A DNA stretch of 60,000 nt from Owenia fusiformis (GCA_903813345.2 CAIIXF020000009.1:24590740-24650739), one strand, 5' to 3'; shown: positions 41,892 to 54,600, counted from the stretch's first letter. Numbers and translations are program-made. The notes: generated from the sequence alone by a model not told the origin.

Positions 41892-44697
41892 TCAGATCTG
41901 CGTCCTTCCATTTGGAAGACTGTGAGTATGATTGTTTGATGGACTCAGAAGCTTGTTGACTTCACCAGACTCCATAGCCAACTTTTCAAACGTTCTGCTT
42001 TTATTTTGATCTTTGATAAGTCTTTGCTGTGAGCTAGCCACTCGTACGGATCCACTGCCCCGTGAGCCACTACCGCTTGAACTATCTGGCTCAGGTTTGG
42101 TTGGAACACGCCGTGTTGTGTACCGGGTATTATCGTAGCGCATTGTCGATCTAAAGCTCTGGTTCATGGGGCGTCTGTATTTGCAACAGCATGGAAACCA
42201 TTTTGACAGGATAATCCGTAGATCGATCTGAAGTGAAACAATGAGAAATTAACAAAACTATGCTTCTAATATCTCAATTCGGTTGTCGCACAGCTGCCCA
42301 AAATTAATATAATTCATTACACATGTAAATTGTCAGATATAACCCACAGACAGTTTTAGAGGGTCAGATTTATATGACTAGGGGAATGCCAATGACCTAT
42401 TTTCTATTTTACATATTTTGGCTAAATATATTATATTTTGTGGCTGGCCGAATTTGCCACAACAATTGGGTTCTGATAATATCTATATGAGAGGAACACA
42501 TTCATGGTTTCGAAAAATGTCAGATTGAATATCTTTAAGTGTATATTTACAACTTAACGCGTTATATTACCATGTTGTTGCCCGGAATGTCTAATGTGCA
42601 AAATGCGTAACGCAAAGTTCCTTTCAATTAGCAATTTTTATTGTTTTTCCAGTTTACGCAAGGGTGACATAACAATATACAGGTAATAATATGGAATTAT
42701 GAAGCCGACACATTATTAATCACACCCTATTGTGGTTCTAAATATTGTACAGAACAATGTAGGTAAGGGACATAATTATAGAAATGAATTGTTATATTTT
42801 TACGTTCATTTTCTCTTGCCAGGGTTCTACTAATGTTCAGACTATTGGTAGGTGAGCACAACTTGAACTATACGTATAGAAGAGGTGAAGACCAGTGTAA
42901 ACGATGTAAACTGTGTAACCCATTCCAGTTAGAGACGGTTGAACATTTCTTAATGCATTGCTCTGCCGCACAATACTCCATATACAGGCAAGAATTTAAT
43001 TAAACAATTAGCTTAAGGCCTCCTCACACATGAACGAATCCACTAAACGCAGCTTTGCGAAATCGGTCAATTGTTAATTCTATCGATTGGGAACCAAGGA
43101 GGATTGGCTCCCAGAATGCAATTCCGATATTTTGCCATATATGGACATCATTGCCCTGTCCAAAATTCAAAATTTAAACAGTTGCCACTTCTCAATCTCT
43201 ATCACTTCTTGGTCTTATTAGTATTTCTTCACAAAAAAAGATTCAAACACATAGATATTAGTTCAAATCTTTTGATTAATGATTGTGGATTTATACCCAG
43301 ATAAATGTCAGTCAATAATGACGCTAGCTTTGTTTGAAGATATCGCTGTTGCATTCTGGCTGCCAATCCTCCTTGCTCCCAGCCCATGGTTGCAACTCCC
43401 CAAGCAATGTGTTCACAGTGCTGATCATGTTCACATCTTGATCACTTTTAAAGTGAGTTTTGAAATTTTTGTTTGGAAAAAAGACAAAAAACTCGAAATT
43501 CAAATTTTGAAGTGAAAAAATGGCGAGGCTCGTTTTGAATTTCGCGACATGACTCCATGTATCGAGATGGAAACCAATGTCAGTGAATTAATATAATCTC
43601 ATAAAAATTCATTCGCCAATTCGCACCGTCTGGGACCATGGGAGACTCACACCGACATAATGATACTTTGTTTGAGACATTGTCACTACTTAGCGTCAGT
43701 CTTCATCAATATAGTCTAGTCTGCTATGCAAGATCTATGACTGAAAAATGAATACATATGTGAGTTGATGATGTCATAGGCAGACACAATGACATGCCTT
43801 CCGACAAGGATTTAGAGCAACATGGAAGTGAATTGTGTCGTGCTTCAATTACATAGTATAGCACTTAATTGATGTGATTTAATTACAAAACACAAAGGGC
43901 AATATATCATTCCAAATGTCATTCAACATTGATTTATGTTTATCTCTACTTAAAGTCATGAATACGAGAGAATAGTCTACTTGACGTAATGTTACTCGAA
44001 AAGGTTTTTAAAATAAATTAATCAAGTGGGGGTCTAACATCAAAATGTAATATAAGATAATGGATGGCGAATTCAATTCAACGCTAAAATGTAGTTGAGT
44101 TCTGTAATTAAAGCATTATGTATACCATGATAAAGAGGGATAAATATATTTGCCTTTAAAATTACATTTTTATTTGTATCTGATTGAAATGTATAGCTGA
44201 AGGAACGCCTTAAATCTTCACAATGGTCTATATTTCAAATTGCAATGTATTTTTCCGTTGTGAAAAACGAATTTTAAATTGTACAGTCTCATCTAAATCC
44301 CATTTATAACAAAAGGAAATATACTCGTATGTAAAAGCAGATTTGAATTATAGAGCATTGCGACCTTTATTAGTTGCGTTGCTTAGGATAAAGAAGGTGT
44401 TGCCTCAAAATCCATTTGATGAAATTGTTATTAATGGGATCTGTATATTCCCAATGAGGGTAGAATATAAATGTAGTTGATCATGCTCACCTTGAAGCTA
44501 TCATTGAGGAAGCCATATATAATAGGATTCTGAAAGCTGTTAGACATGGCTAGCCAATGCACGCAGTAGTATATGATGGTCAGAATATCCTCATAAGCCA
44601 TGAGATCTGGACGGAAGTCTAGCACGAGGGCAAATAAATGGAGCGGGAACCAGCATAGTCCAAATAGAGCTACGATTGTAACCAGCATTTGGACAAC
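41892..44697 (-). CDS. Rhodopsin-family neuropeptide GPCR, last two exons (TM6, TM7, C-tail)
   Basis: Exon 44697-44491 (69 codons) encodes TM6 (VQMLVTIVALFGLCWFPLHL), an extracellular loop (DFRPDLMAYED) and TM7 with HWLAMSNSFQNPIIYGFLN, including the class A NPxxY-type motif. Exon 42227-41892 continues in phase with IDLRIILSKWFPCCCKYRRP; the CCC cluster is a likely palmitoylation site after helix 8. A Ser/Gly-rich tail (SSSGSGSRGSGSVR) ends NGRTQI. The HWLA..NS..NPIIYGF pattern recalls NPFF, SIFamide and NPY-type peptide receptors, but the exact subfamily cannot be fixed from TM6-TM7 alone. TM1-TM5 exons must lie at higher coordinates; I found none before 60000. Membrane protein; G-protein coupling is inferred from family. 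Confidence 0.85.
42821..43003 (+). pseudogene. Relic of a LINE reverse-transcriptase C-terminus in the receptor intron
   Basis: An open stretch encodes MFRLLVGEHNLNYTYRRGED, then CKRCKLC and ETVEHFLMHCSAAQ. The C-x2-C...H-x4-C knuckle preceded by a short basic segment is typical of the C-terminal end of many non-LTR polymerases. Nothing of the polymerase core is nearby, so this is a fragment, opposite in strand to the receptor. Confidence 0.65.
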
Positions 44698-46960
44698 CTG
44701 AAAAATAAAGATTTTCTTTTATTTTACATCGGATAAAACTGTGGCCAAATTACGTATACTATACTAGTATTTGGTTCTTTACCAACATGATCTAGATTAG
44801 ATTTACAGGGTGGGCTAAAATCGATACATAAGTTGAAACTATATTCACACAAAGCTAGGCAAGGTGTGTCCGATTCCAGCCAATCTGAACAGAGTATCCA
44901 CATAATGTACAGTGTGTGAAATATCAATAACACATGCAAGGTCGCTAGTTAAACAGTTGTCATGGTGATGAAAGGATTTTCCCATTGGATTTGATGGCTT
45001 GCCAACTTGACCATTGCAAATTTCATTGATGTGTTATTTTAGTGATTTCGTTTCTAGTTTATAGAAAAAATTGCAATGTGTGAAAAAAATTTAAGCCCAA
45101 AACTTAATGCTGTAGCTGCTTCATACCACTCAGGCATTGTTTCCTAAAGGTTTGGAAACAACACCTTCATGATATGATTCAGCAAACAATACATTGAGTC
45201 TTGGGCTTTAAGTCCTTTAATGTCAAACATGATACATGATTGTGAAGATAAATGGGATCAAAAGGAACAAAGAAATTTGCTTTTTGCGAGGCAATGGTAC
45301 ATTGTCGATGTAATATACGAAATTTGACGAATGATATGTAGCCTCAACATACACCCCTAGCTAGTTTAAGCGTCCTAGATCCTTAGTTATGTCTAAAATA
45401 TACAGTATCTTGTTTGAAATTAAAATTTCTTTAGATTTGAACAGTTGTCAAATCTCAAAGTTTGAAGAATATCCATTAAAGTAAATGGCATACCACATAC
45501 AGGTATATCAGTTACGAAAATAAAATATTCATGGGAAGGGTAAATAATAGTCTCGCTGTTGTTAATTAATCAGTAGGACTTTATTTGCGTCTTCGAACCT
45601 CCATGTTTATAACATAATACAAATCACTCCAAATTAACAACATACACAAGTTAATCTGCGTGGTAGAAATGCATATTATAAGCAAACTGATAATACCAGG
45701 AGCACGTTTGTTCTATTACTTAATATACAAACTAATTAATTTGCGTGTTGGATCGACATTTACTGTCGCGCGGCTACTGCAATTTCCGAATCTTCATGTC
45801 ATGATGTAGAATACGACGTGGTAACCCTCACACAAATGACGCAATTACAGAAGTTCTTGTTTGAGTTATTATGCAACCGGAATGAATTGTTGATGCAAGA
45901 TTCTTGACTGATGGACCAATAGGAGGGCGCCCACACGATCGAATAGGAAAACAATTCAATAAGTTGATTCTAACATTAAAACGTTAAACCTGCTAAAAAG
46001 CTAACATTAAAATTTTTCGAACCCTAATTGCATCAGACGAAATCGTGAAAAAAATTGTGTTCCGTTGATCAAAGTTTCCAGTTTTCAAATGGGAAATAAC
46101 TATTCAAATCTCTAGTTATTAAGTAAGTACGAACTTTATTACCATCAGAAGAAATATGACAGTGATTACTGATAACTGATAAATCTTTACCATATTGAGA
46201 AAATCTACAATTCAAATGATAACCGTAATAGGATTCGAAATATCAAATGACTTCTAATCGCTTCAACATGAATGAGCTGTTGCTGGTTTCTAGATAGAAA
46301 GCATTTGAAAAAAGAACATTGTAATACCCTCCTCTTTTTTGGTCAGTCGGTCTTTGTTGTCCACACTCAATCTGTACCGGTTATTGTCATGTCGAAAGTG
46401 GACACTAACCCCAGGGAACTATCTTTTCTGTTACAGAGGGAATTATTACAATATTTAGATATATTACTATTACAATATTTACAATATTTTAGAGATACTA
46501 GAATAACTCCAGCTTATTTCACTCGAAATCAAATTGATCCCAGTAACTGTATCCTTATTTATATGTATTCGGGTAGAAAATACGATATTCTTAAGTTGCA
46601 CTTCTCTCCATAAGTTTCGCAATCTGAAATTTTCACTGGATGGCACCTCAAAGCCATCCATCTCAAAGCCTGAAAATGTTTGAATCTCATTCTTGTTGTT
46701 AAATTACAATAGTTGGAAGATGACAAATGTAATCATTTTAAATCATTTCAAATATAAAAAGACTTTGATAAGTAATCCAAGAAGGTACTTCCGGTTGCCG
46801 AACTCACAAATGAGAGTGTACATTTTAAGGTCACGATAACCCTTGAGAATTATTTAACCGTGTTTAGGTGGTAATCCAATCACGTTTTTACATACAGAAA
46901 TAGTATGGAATTTGTAAAAACATTTCCATTGATTGGAAAAAGTAATTCATCGAATCATAT
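44698..46960. other. Probably receptor intron; no exon recognised
   Basis: No transmembrane-coding exon or DRY-type motif seen on the - strand. A dispersed repeat (ATTTAAGCCCAAAACT) is near 45090. The bases near 46598-46620 (ACTTCTCTCCATAAGTTTCG) resemble the end of the long-TIR MITE family. Other frames here look random. Confidence 0.4.
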
Positions 46961-46978
46961 GGAAATGCCATGCTTTTT

Positions 46979-47164
46979 ATCGCACCCTAAGGTGCTTGTA
47001 ATCAGTTTGCCGGGCGGTTGGGCAGGCGGGCGGGCGTCCCGAATAATCTTGTCTACAGGTTTCCAGCCAAACCGTTTGAGGGATTCATTTAAAATTCTCA
47101 GGGATGTTTCTACCTATGAAAGTTTAGAACTGATTCGTTTTTCGGCATTCTGGGTAAATGTTAA
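46979..47164 (+). repeat. Dispersed repeat that hosts the split TTAA element (left side)
   Basis: Contains TTGTCTACAGGTTTCCAGCC and TAGAACTGATTCGTTTTTCG and ends GGTAAATG before TTAA. The same unit recurs at 54090-54235 and, diverged, at 54465-54590, where it runs uninterrupted through TTAAGGTGGCCATTT. Confidence 0.8.
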
Positions 47165-48520
47165 AGTGCCCGATAAAGTATAAAATGCGCATGCGTCCAG
47201 GTGTTGATAAACTATAAATAGCGAAAATCCAGAATTTGTCACCACAAGGTAAGCCAGGATGTGTTGAGAGAACAGCTAGTGTTGATATTGAATTTATATG
47301 TAGCCAGATAAGTTTCCTTATTGAAATTACATATGGTTATTAGCAATACTTTGTAGGTGCTAAATAATAAAATATTTAGAGTATATATGAGAGAAATTGG
47401 TCATTTCGAACCTGTTGAAAAGTTTGTGGCTCTCGGCTACACCGGGGAATTTACTTCCATGAGTACACACATAAATGTGGGGTTCCCCAAGAGGTACGCG
47501 ACAAGGTGACCTGGCATCAAATGTGCGACTAAATGCTACTATCGAGAAGATAAAATAACGAATACGACAATAAGTTATTGCATGTGACAATTCCGAGCCT
47601 TCATCTCACTGAAGTATTTTGAAGTGAAAATAGGATTTTTGTTTTGATACATGGATTCAGATGAACGTAACTTTATTCTGACAACTAATCAAAACTGAAC
47701 AAAATTGATTGTACGTAACAGACAATTTATTGTTTTACAATGTTTTGATTGGCTAAACGAATGAAACCAACAAATTCAGCTGATACGCAGGCCAGCTGCG
47801 CGCTACACTAAATAAGAAAATTTAATTTTCAAATCACGCTTGAATTTCCCGGGGAATCGTCTAACGAGACTCCGCGAGATTTCTCGAGAGAGCTCTCTCT
47901 TTTGGAGGCATGACCCACCCCATACAAGGAACTAATGTCGTGCCATTTTAGTTTCAAAAACGAGTCTTTTCTCGACATTTTGGTGTATAGAACATTATTT
48001 TTCTTCGACGGGAAATAAGTTTTTAGAAGGCTCAAAGAAGGCTGGTACGTTTTGAGTGATAGATTTAGGGTAAGTCTGCAAAAGCGTATCACAACCGGGC
48101 CATTAAAGATTGGGGCTGAATGTTGACTTGATTTTCTTCAAAATAAATCGTATTTTTTGTAATTTAAAACAGAATTAATGTTCCCCCGGTCAATGTAGCG
48201 ATATTTAACAAATAATCGGAGGTAACCCAACTTCCGGTTTCAGGAATTATCGAATATTTCTAGGAAATATATGAAAAATAATGATGAATTCCATCATAAT
48301 TTTTTTTATTTGTGTTTATTTTAGGTGTAACACTGTCTTGGGGCGATAAATGTTGACTTATAGCTGGTTACTGATATCGACTACATTTTGAAGGTAATTT
48401 TTTGTAAAATCTCATTAGTAGTAATGTGTGCACCCACTGTAGACTCTTTGAATTGTATCAAGCCTTACCTGTATCATTTCACAGTTATTCATTTTGGTCT
48501 GTTTGTGTCAGTGAGTGCAG

Positions 48521-48713
48521 CAGGCCCGTACCCAGAATTTTCCAAGGGGGGTTCACTTTTCCCAAAAATTCTAGGGGGGTTCACTTTGGCAAATTTGGCC
48601 AAAAATCACTCAAAAAATAGTAAGAATGGTGAAAAACTGCATGATTTTGAAAGAACTTTTGGCCAGGGGGGGTTCGCCCGAACCCCCCGAACCCCCCCCT
48701 GGCTACGGGCCTG
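48521..48713. mobile_element. 193-bp MITE with CAGGCCCGTA ends
   Basis: The ends CAGGCCCGTACCCAG and CTGGCTACGGGCCTG are inverse apart from one base. The interior has GGGGGGTTCACTTT and its inverted partner rich in C. AGCAG-like bases flank both sides. A degraded copy lies near 31573-31715. Confidence 0.8.
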
Positions 48714-49422
48714 AGCAGATTTGTGATAATCATGACCATTGAGATTTGGACACTGGATTCCGGACGAATAGGATTTGGACGATTGGGTTTCGGACACATG
48801 GGATTCCATAGCTAGGCCCTGGGCGACATGTACAAAAATTTGAAAAGAGCCGGGAACTTGACTTGATTTTTTCATACATGTTCCTGGGCCTGTGGGATTG
48901 AATTCTGACAACTGAAATTCAGACAACTTTGAATCGGATCATTGGTGTATGGACCCATGTGATTCGGACCAATCAGATTCAGACCATTGCGATTCGAACC
49001 AATGCGGCAACCCTATTATAATCAGTTGCTGTACCATTTTTATTTTTTGCATGCAATTTAATTTCACCCAAATACCAATGGTGGTATAAAATTGCATTAA
49101 TTCTGACAACTTAGAATTGAACCATTGGAATATGGACCAATGGGATTTAAGCCAGTCGGATTTGGACCATTGCGATTCAAACCTATATCATGGCAACCCC
49201 ATTATAATCAGTTGCTCTACTCCCAGTATTTTTTTTGCATGCAATTAATTACACCCGACTCCCAATAATGGTAAAATCGCAAAAGATAATTGTGGCGATA
49301 TTTGCCAAATAAAGCCCCGGTGTAATATTTATACACTGTGTACTATACAATTTGATTACTGTACATTATTGAACTATTGCTTGTGCCATAGGCATTACTT
49401 TTAAAACTTCAGGGAGTCTAAG

Positions 49423-50960
49423 GGTTACTTAGGTTTAAAAATCTTGAAGATTCAAAGAATAGGCCAAGTCAAATTTTAGCTTTTGAAATTTGCAAAACTT
49501 ATGTCAGTGAAATTGTGATTTCTCATAATTTGCAACATTGAATTGCTTCAAACATACCGTATACCGGGAAAACAATATTGTTTTTTTTCCAAAATAACTT
49601 ACAACTAAGACCTGGGAGAAACAGGACTTTCCCTCAAATTGAATGGGATTGGTGTTACACTGATTGATGTTAAGTACAGGGGTGTAGTCAGGATCCAAAA
49701 ATAAGTGAGGCAAATCAAAAAAAATCACTTTCATAAGACTTTAAAATATTCAGTTTCATTTTAAGGATCAAGTTGACTCAAGAGTCAATATCTATAGTGA
49801 ATATACAATACATGTAATATGTGCCTGTACCAACTGCAAATGATGCTTCCACTGATGGTTTATTTTACATGATGTTTCATAGATATAGTATTCATTTTCA
49901 GATATGCTTTGACCAATGCTAGGATTCAAGCTGTGTTGCATTATGGAGCCCAAGATCCAGTTGCTGTGTACAGTGTGCTGAGGGGCTGCTTGTCTTTGAA
50001 CATATATGCTGAGTGCAAGGTAAATATTCCATTATCCTAGTATTTAAAATGTGAAGGTCGAAAGGTAGGTTTACAAATCTTTGTGATTCAGAGAATAGTG
50101 AAATTTAAACTAATGAAATCTGCAAAATTCATGGCAGTGAAATTTTGATTCCTCAAGATTCGCAGAATTGCATTGCGTCAAAATATACTGGGAGAATACT
50201 TTTGATCTTCTGAAATAACCTACCACTAATCTGGGGAAAACAGTGATACATAGTGATTTATGTAAAGTGCAGAGGTGTAGCCAGGATCCAAAAATAGTGA
50301 GAGAAATTGAGAAAACAAGTTTTACGTATTCAGAGTTTCATTTCAAATACAATATCTAGTGCAGTGAATATAAAATACATGTTTAACTTGTGCCTGTACC
50401 AATGGCAAATGATGCTTCTACTTGACTTTATTTTACATGATTTTTCATTTGTATTGTATCCATTGAAGAGAAAAAAGTGAAAGTTAAATTTGTGAAATCT
50501 GGAAAGTGGCAGTGAAATTGAAATTTTCCAAAATTTGCAAATTTGAATACTGTTTTTCTAAATAATGGTACAGGTCTTCCCCTGAAATTGAATAGGAATA
50601 AGTGATACATAGCGATTGATGTAAAGTGCAGGGGTGTAGCCAGGATCCAAAAATAAGTGAGGCAAAATGAGAAAAAGCACTATTCATGGGCATTTCACAT
50701 ATCCCCAGTTTCATTTTAGATACGAGTCAAAATAAGTCAATGTCTAGTGAATTTGTGCCTGTGATGATGCTTCTACTCCATGTACTATGCTTTATTTCAC
50801 GTGGTGTTTCATCAGTATAGCGTTCATTTTCAGCTATGCTTTAACCATTGCTGAGATGCATACTGTGTTGCATTTGGGGCTGAAGATCCAGCTGCTGTGT
50901 ACAGAGTGCTGAGGGGCTGCTTTTAACATCTCTGCTGAGTGCAAGGTGAATATGCCTGCT
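49423..50960 (+). repeat. Three diverged direct copies of a block of about 400-620 bp
   Basis: Blocks at about 49423-50040, 50060-50460 and 50470-50960 share in order ATGGCAGTGAAATT, TTGATGTAAAGTGCAGGGGT, GTAGCCAGGATCCAAAAATA, TTGTGCCTGTACCAA and ATGATGCTTCTAC. The first and third end with an exon-like sequence; the second lacks it. Confidence 0.75.
49902..50019 (+). pseudogene. Exon-like open frame with splice sites, duplicated and decayed at 50834-50945
   Basis: After TTTTCAG comes an open 118-nt stretch encoding YALTNARIQAVLHYGAQDPV, then AVYSVLRGCLSLNIYAECK, then GTAAAT. The copy at 50834-50945 keeps both splice borders but is frameshifted. The family is not recognised. It may be an exon captured from a host gene or a piece of a transposon protein. 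Confidence 0.4.
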
Positions 50961-52849
50961 AGTTAAAATATGAACATTAAATATACTTCGGTCAGTTTGT
51001 CAATTCTAAAGAAATTCTATGAAAGGAGTACAAAAATGGACACAAAATGATAGAATGCTTCAAACAAGATTGTGCTATCAGCATTCCATTTTAGTCTTTA
51101 TTCTTATCTTCTTTATTCTAAAAAGTCTATTATAGTTTTTGTAGCAAAAAATGCAGTTTCCTAAATAAATTTGATTAAATTTTGTTGTATACTATAATAT
51201 TATCAATTAGACTATGTATCAGATAATTTTTTTGAGAATATCAGTGATAAAATTCATTTATCAGAACATTTCCTGAAAACTTATTAAAGCATATTCTGTC
51301 ATTTCAAGTATCACCCAAATCAGTATGTTGTTTTTCCAGTTACTGAAAAGCAAGACAACAAGTCTAATGAGATGCAACAAGTATACTGAACATTAGAATA
51401 AGAATTGAGTGATTACAACTATGACATGGACTTTAAAAAACTGAACTGTTTATATATCAATCATTCTTTACTTGTATACCCATCCAAATTCCATTGCACA
51501 AAAAAGAGAGGTGCTGTTTACTCATTCTTAAAGAAAAAGTTATTAAGAAGCTACTACTTATAGCAATAGTTTTGCAGTAAGCTCCTACAATAGGTTTGTT
51601 CAATAAATTGTTTCGACAATGTGTAACTACACAAATATGTTTATCGACATGGAAGTATTTTGCATTTGTAATCATTGTAAGAGTAATTAGAGGATCAGAT
51701 GCAAAATGACATCCATGCAATGGGTTCTTGAAAGTATTTATGCAAGTGAAGAATATGGTCAATATGTGTAGATTCAATGATCAATCAAGATATTTAATAT
51801 AGCAAACCAAACAATTTTTTAATATTGCTTTCGTATGAGAACATTTGGTGCAAAGAACATATCAGAGAGGGAAATGATGATGTGTTGGAACAGATTATTT
51901 GTTATTCACCACATACAAAGCCTATCAAACTTAAATAGTGCAATTATTTAGTTTTTTCATGTTTTATATGCTATTGATCTGTTTTAATTGAAAGTCATAT
52001 TTGACTTACTTAATGATGTTTCAATATAAATATATTACTTTTTTATATAAACTAATCTATCTTTAAGTTGAATTTTGGGGACCCAAATGTATGACTAGAT
52101 TTTTCATTTATCGTCAGCATATGGAAATATCTCTATGTATTTATTTTTCATGAAACTTATACTGTTAATATATTTTTACAATTATAATTCTATTGAAACT
52201 AAATCCTGCTGTTTTGTAACTTATGCTGATCATAAATCATTGGAAAAAACTAGTTAGATTGGACTGTAGGCCCAGTGATGAATGTAGACATGACCCATAT
52301 GATAGACAAAGTACTAGCTGTTGACATGGTTGGTGTATAGTCCTCTATAGTTTCCATTATTTGTGAATAACCATGGTCTAGGGCCAAGACTAAATACCAT
52401 TTGGAGTTCTGAACTTCTGACAAGACAATATCTGATCATCTAAAAAGTTCATGTAGATCTCATTGGTTGAGGTTGGTATGGAAGTCACTTTTACTTCCTT
52501 ATTTTCCAGAGCCAAAGTTATTTCAATCGGAGTTTTTATCAAAATTGATAAAAGTTTTACTCAATCTGATGATTTTGTCTAAATCTGAAAAATCTATTTT
52601 GCCCGAAGCCCAAGTTATTCAGTTTATAAGAAAATGGACAAAGTGAATTTAGAATTATCAGACAATAGCAGATAATTTTGATAACTTGTCGATTATTGAT
52701 AATTATCGAATTTATTGCTAATAGGAATACTATCAAAATTATCAGTACCAGCGATAATATTAACTTTATTGATAATGCTGATTTCTTGCGTGCCCTGTAA
52801 AAAAGTAACAAATACATGTATCGCTAAATTTTAATCATAATTATTTTAA

Positions 52850-53120
52850 TTAATTTTAGATCATAGCAGTAAAAATCATATCAGTATTACAAAAAAAGTA
52901 TTCAATATGATCAAACAGGACTACTCTGCGACTTGAAAACCAATATGTTGGGGAAAATATTATTCTGATCCTAGACCTGCAAGAATACATTGTAATCTCT
53001 TGAAAGCCCATGATTTGAAGAAAGAAAACAAGGCATACTTTGACTTTCAGAAGGCATTCGACACAGTTCAACTGTCTATATTCTGGCGTTTTCATTATCT
53101 TCAGTGTTAAAATAACAATG
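52850..53120 (+). pseudogene. Degenerate L1-type reverse-transcriptase fragment
   Basis: Pieces in shifting frames parallel the LINE at 37-38 kb: YDQTGLL, then NQYVGENIILILDLQEYIV, then AYFDFQKAFDTVQLS, comparable to YDQSGFI, GENVRLILDLKEHL and CIDFKKAFDSIEW. Several frameshifts and stops. It lies inside the 5.9-kb insertion. Confidence 0.7.
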
Positions 53121-54050
53121 CGTACCCTATCCTGTATAAAGTGTTCCTCTAATCATTAAATTAAACGCAGATTGGAGAAGTTATTCAGGAAAAAAATTCT
53201 TAGTCGGGTTGTTCTCACTTTCTTCGTCGGCCGCCATATTGGATTTTTCGAAAAATGATAAAATATCCGAGGGAAAAAGCGTATCATAGCCGGGCCATCT
53301 GAAATGAGGATGTTTTTCCAAGTTATTCTGATTCATTGGGCTTGTTGCTATGTTTCTGTGAAAAAATAATTTCTGTTCCACTTAAAACATCGACGAACTT
53401 CATAAAAAACAAGTCTCAATTTTTCGAAATATTTTTTTGATCGCCAACCACACTTGATACGATCGATATATTTACAAATATTTGGGCTTAAAATATGCTT
53501 CAATTCATTCTTAAGACGTATCTTATAGGAATTGTTTTCATTGGTGACTATTAAGGGGTGATTTTAGAGCAAATAAATCATCGATCATTTCCGGAAGTAG
53601 AAGCTCAAAAATCATGCGCAGAAAAACAAAAGTAAAGACATTTCTCTGACCTGCCGAGCGACTGAATTATGACATGTGAAATGACAATTTTGAAATGTAA
53701 AATTTAAAAGTGACAAACACAACCTCCCTATCCACTCTTTGGGAGCCCAAGTAAATTAGTAATATGTACATGCAGCAGTGGTAGTGTGCAGCTTATTATC
53801 ACACTACGCTTTGTATTCTAAAGCCTGTTGTTTGTAATAACACTTCACTCAACGTATGTTTTGTGCGTGGGCAGTCAACGTTAATCATTGTTTTATCCCG
53901 GTTATATGACCTCTGCAATTATAACAAAACCGTACATAACGAAAAAACGCAAATAAGAGAAAGCTTTCACACACATATAAAAAATGAACTAGTCTAATCC
54001 GCCAGTATAAACTCTGTGCTATACGTAGCCGGGTCAGGCGCACACTTTAA

Positions 54051-54600
54051 GGTGGTCATTTTGGATTTTCCGTCCTAAAATCGTATCTGTCAAGGCTCGT
54101 CTACAGGTTTCCAGCCAAACTGTTTGAGGGATTCATTTGAAATTCTCAGGGATGTTTCTACCTATGAAAGTTTAGAACTGATTAGTTTTTCGGCATTCTT
54201 GGTGAATGTTAAGGTGGCCATTTAGGATTTTTCGTCCTAAAATCGTGTCTGTGAAGGCTTGTTTTAAAAAATAAAAAATAATTTCCCATTGAGAGTAATG
54301 TTAAATTAAAACATTTTTTTAGAAATAACTAAACAGTCAATCTTTCCAATTTTCAGATATTTTGTAATACATCAATATATCTTTTACCAGGATTTTTTCA
54401 GGAAAATCTGAATTGTAGAAAAAAGCTGATACACTGTGAAGTAATACCTTAAAACTTGTCTCTTTAGGGTTGTTTACAGGTTTCATGGATTCATCCTAAA
54501 ATTTTAGAGATTTTTCTATGGAAAGTTTAGAACTGATTAGTTTTTAGGTAAATGTTAAGGTGGCCATTTTGAATTTTCCATCACGAAAGTGTATTCTGTT
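54051..54600 (+). repeat. Host repeat: two further diverged copies, including empty TTAA sites
   Basis: TCTACAGGTTTCCAGCC and TAGAACTGATTAGTTTTTCG at 54100-54200 are followed by GTGAATGTTAAGGTGGCCAT. A weaker copy at 54465-54590 has GTAAATGTTAAGGTGGCCAT. These are the undisrupted version of the site where copy B of the 1-kb element sits. Confidence 0.8.

Larger units (their letters stand above)
47777..53664. mobile_element. 5.9-kb insertion with AATT target duplication and imperfect terminal inverted repeats
   Basis: AATT is present at 47773-47776 and 53665-53668, whereas copy A of the interrupted element has it once. The ends CAGCTGATACGCAGGCCAG and, inverted, CAGTCGCTCGGCAGGTCAG match at 13 of 19 positions. 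A subterminal sequence AGCGTATCACAACCGGGCCA (48083) recurs directly near 53279 with two changes. Inside are a small MITE, a triplicated block with an exon-like frame, and a LINE relic. No transposase is recognised. The type is unknown; a 4-bp duplication with CAG ends is all I can state. Confidence 0.65.
47161..54050. mobile_element. 1-kb TTAA element, copy B, split by a 5.9-kb insertion
   Basis: Segments 47161-47776 and 53665-54050 together are the inverse of copy A at 22726-23725. TTAA flanks both outer ends (47161-47164 and 54047-54050). The host repeat around it exists without the insertion at 54200-54235, giving a paralogous empty site. The break point corresponds to about 23110 in copy A. 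Confidence 0.88.

Noticed and set aside
46272-46613. 113-residue frame on +
   Set aside because: Contains a local TTACAATATTTA-type repeat; no motif or splice context.
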